Origin: Clostridiales bacterium UBA1381
GTDB taxonomy: Bacteria; Bacillota; Clostridia; UBA1381
Length of the DNA: 5,361 bases
Reading direction: 5' to 3'
Assembly (NCBI GenBank): GCA_002305435.1
Contig: DBQZ01000039.1
Span: 12,436 to 17,796 of the forward strand
Part shown: one piece after another, positions 4,614-5,361 of the stretch
Numbering within the stretch: the stretch's first letter is position 1
Layout: every line of letters begins with the position of its first letter
Notes under the pieces: model-generated
Database searches by the model: none
Told to the model about the DNA's origin: nothing
What the model saw: only the letters and a program-made list of their open reading frames with translations
Made by a program: the position numbers and the translations under genes

Positions 4614-5361
4614 ATGATGAAGGTTGGGATCTTGACCAGCGGCGGAGACTGCCAGGGACTTAATGCAGCTATCCGCGGCACTGCCAAGGCTCTTTATGAG
4701 GAGATGGCCGGAGATGTTGAAATTTATGGTATCCGTGACGGATATAAGGGCTTGATCTACGGTGAGTATCAGCTTATGAAGCCATCGGATTTTTCGGGCA
4801 TCCTCACTTTGGGAGGGACTATACTCGGAACAAGCAGGCAGCCGTTTAAGATGATGCGTGTCATTGATGAAAACAGTGTGGATAAGGTAAAGAATATGAA
4901 GGATCATTACAAGCAGATGGGACTTGACTGTCTTGTGGTCCTCGGAGGAAACGGCACCCATAAGACCGCAAACCTTCTTCATGAGGAGGGGTTGAACGTT
5001 GTGTCGCTTCCCAAAACGATAGATAACGATGTGTGGGGAACGGAAATGACCTTCGGTTATCAGAGCGCAGTGGAGATAGCCACCCAGGTCATTGACTGCA
5101 TACATTCGACTGCTACCTCTCACGGCAGGATCTTCGTTGTGGAGGTTATGGGGCATAAGGTGGGATGGCTAACCTTGAGTGCAGGTATTGCCGGCGGAGC
5201 CGATGTTATCCTGTTGCCGGAGATACCGTATGATATAAATAAGGTGGCGGCTCTTATTGAAAAGCGTACCGAAATGGGCAAAAACTTCTCCATAATCGCC
5301 GTTGCGGAAGGGGCGCTTTCGGTAGAAGAGAGCAAAATGAAGAAAAAGGAGATGAAGGCAG
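4614..5361 (+). CDS. pfkA: 6-phosphofructokinase, 3' end outside the window
   Basis: The first 249 residues are present; related enzymes are about 320-400 long. The cytoplasmic enzyme phosphorylates fructose 6-phosphate to fructose 1,6-bisphosphate, the committing step of glycolysis. Motifs: SGGDCQGLNAAIRG (9-22) for the phosphoryl donor, LGGNGTHKTA (110-119), PKTIDND (133-139, Asp137 being the catalytic base by family analogy), HGR (170-172) and VEVMGHKVGWL (176-186), and AEG (231-233) for the sugar phosphate. Gly114 in the GGNGT motif points to ATP rather than pyrophosphate as donor (pyrophosphate enzymes usually have Asp there), while Lys134 is shared by pyrophosphate enzymes and some ATP enzymes, so the donor is not certain. 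Asn113 replaces the Mg-binding Asp of E. coli PfkA (Asp103), and His181 replaces Arg171. The first of two adjacent ATGs is chosen because AAGGAG (4598-4603) lies 10 bases upstream. It has its own promoter. Confidence 0.93.
   Translation, partial: MMKVGILTSGGDCQGLNAAIRGTAKALYEEMAGDVEIYGIRDGYKGLIYGEYQLMKPSDFSGILTLGGTILGTSRQPFKMMRVIDENSVDKVKNMKDHYKQMGLDCLVVLGGNGTHKTANLLHEEGLNVVSLPKTIDNDVWGTEMTFGYQSAVEIATQVIDCIHSTATSHGRIFVVEVMGHKVGWLTLSAGIAGGADVILLPEIPYDINKVAALIEKRTEMGKNFSIIAVAEGALSVEESKMKKKEMKA

Noticed and set aside
4593..5156. A 187-codon open frame on the minus strand opposite the phosphofructokinase gene
   Set aside because: It lies entirely antisense to a clearly conserved enzyme, has no recognisable domain and no convincing ribosome binding site; it is a shadow of the real gene.

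Overview
The window looks like chromosomal DNA of a Gram-positive anaerobe of the class Clostridia (Lachnospiraceae/Oscillospiraceae-like). The reasons are strong AAGGAGG-type ribosome binding sites, vegetative TTGACn-17-TATAAT promoters, a BlaI/M56 peptidase regulatory pair, an MscL channel ending in a zinc ribbon, and a phosphofructokinase with the SGGDCQGLN / PKTIDND / MGHKVGW signatures that I associate with clostridial enzymes. This placement is inference from protein character, not a database match.

Left arm (22-2751, minus strand): a two-gene operon. A BlaI/MecI-type winged-helix repressor is followed 9 bp later by a 784-residue BlaR1-like membrane metalloprotease. The protease has the usual M56 core (transmembrane helices, cytoplasmic HELMH zinc site), but its roughly 440-residue outer domain shows no penicillin-binding motifs, and no beta-lactamase gene is present. 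The likely logic is signal sensing outside the cell, activation of the inner protease, loss of the repressor and induction of the operon. The signal is unknown.

Control region (2752-3006): two 17-bp operators fitting TACTACA-N3-TGTAGTA sit in the repressor operon's promoter. One fills the -35/-10 spacer and the other covers the predicted transcription start, which fits autorepression. A 16-bp perfect palindrome abuts the repressor's ribosome binding site. A separate promoter with its own small dyad faces right and serves mscL.

Right arm (3007-5361, plus strand): mscL (mechanosensitive channel with a C-terminal zinc ribbon), then a family 2 glycosyltransferase 51 bp downstream that may be cotranscribed with it, then a 6-phosphofructokinase gene with its own extended -10 promoter and a 9-bp-stem hairpin at the predicted 5' end of its message. 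The phosphofructokinase gene runs off the right edge. The three right-arm genes have no obvious common pathway; the glycosyltransferase differs in codon use and may be a later insertion.

The most interesting points are the M56 sensor protein with an unrecognised outer domain and its well-resolved twin-operator promoter, and the zinc-ribbon MscL. I found no RNA gene, insertion sequence, CRISPR array or attachment site.
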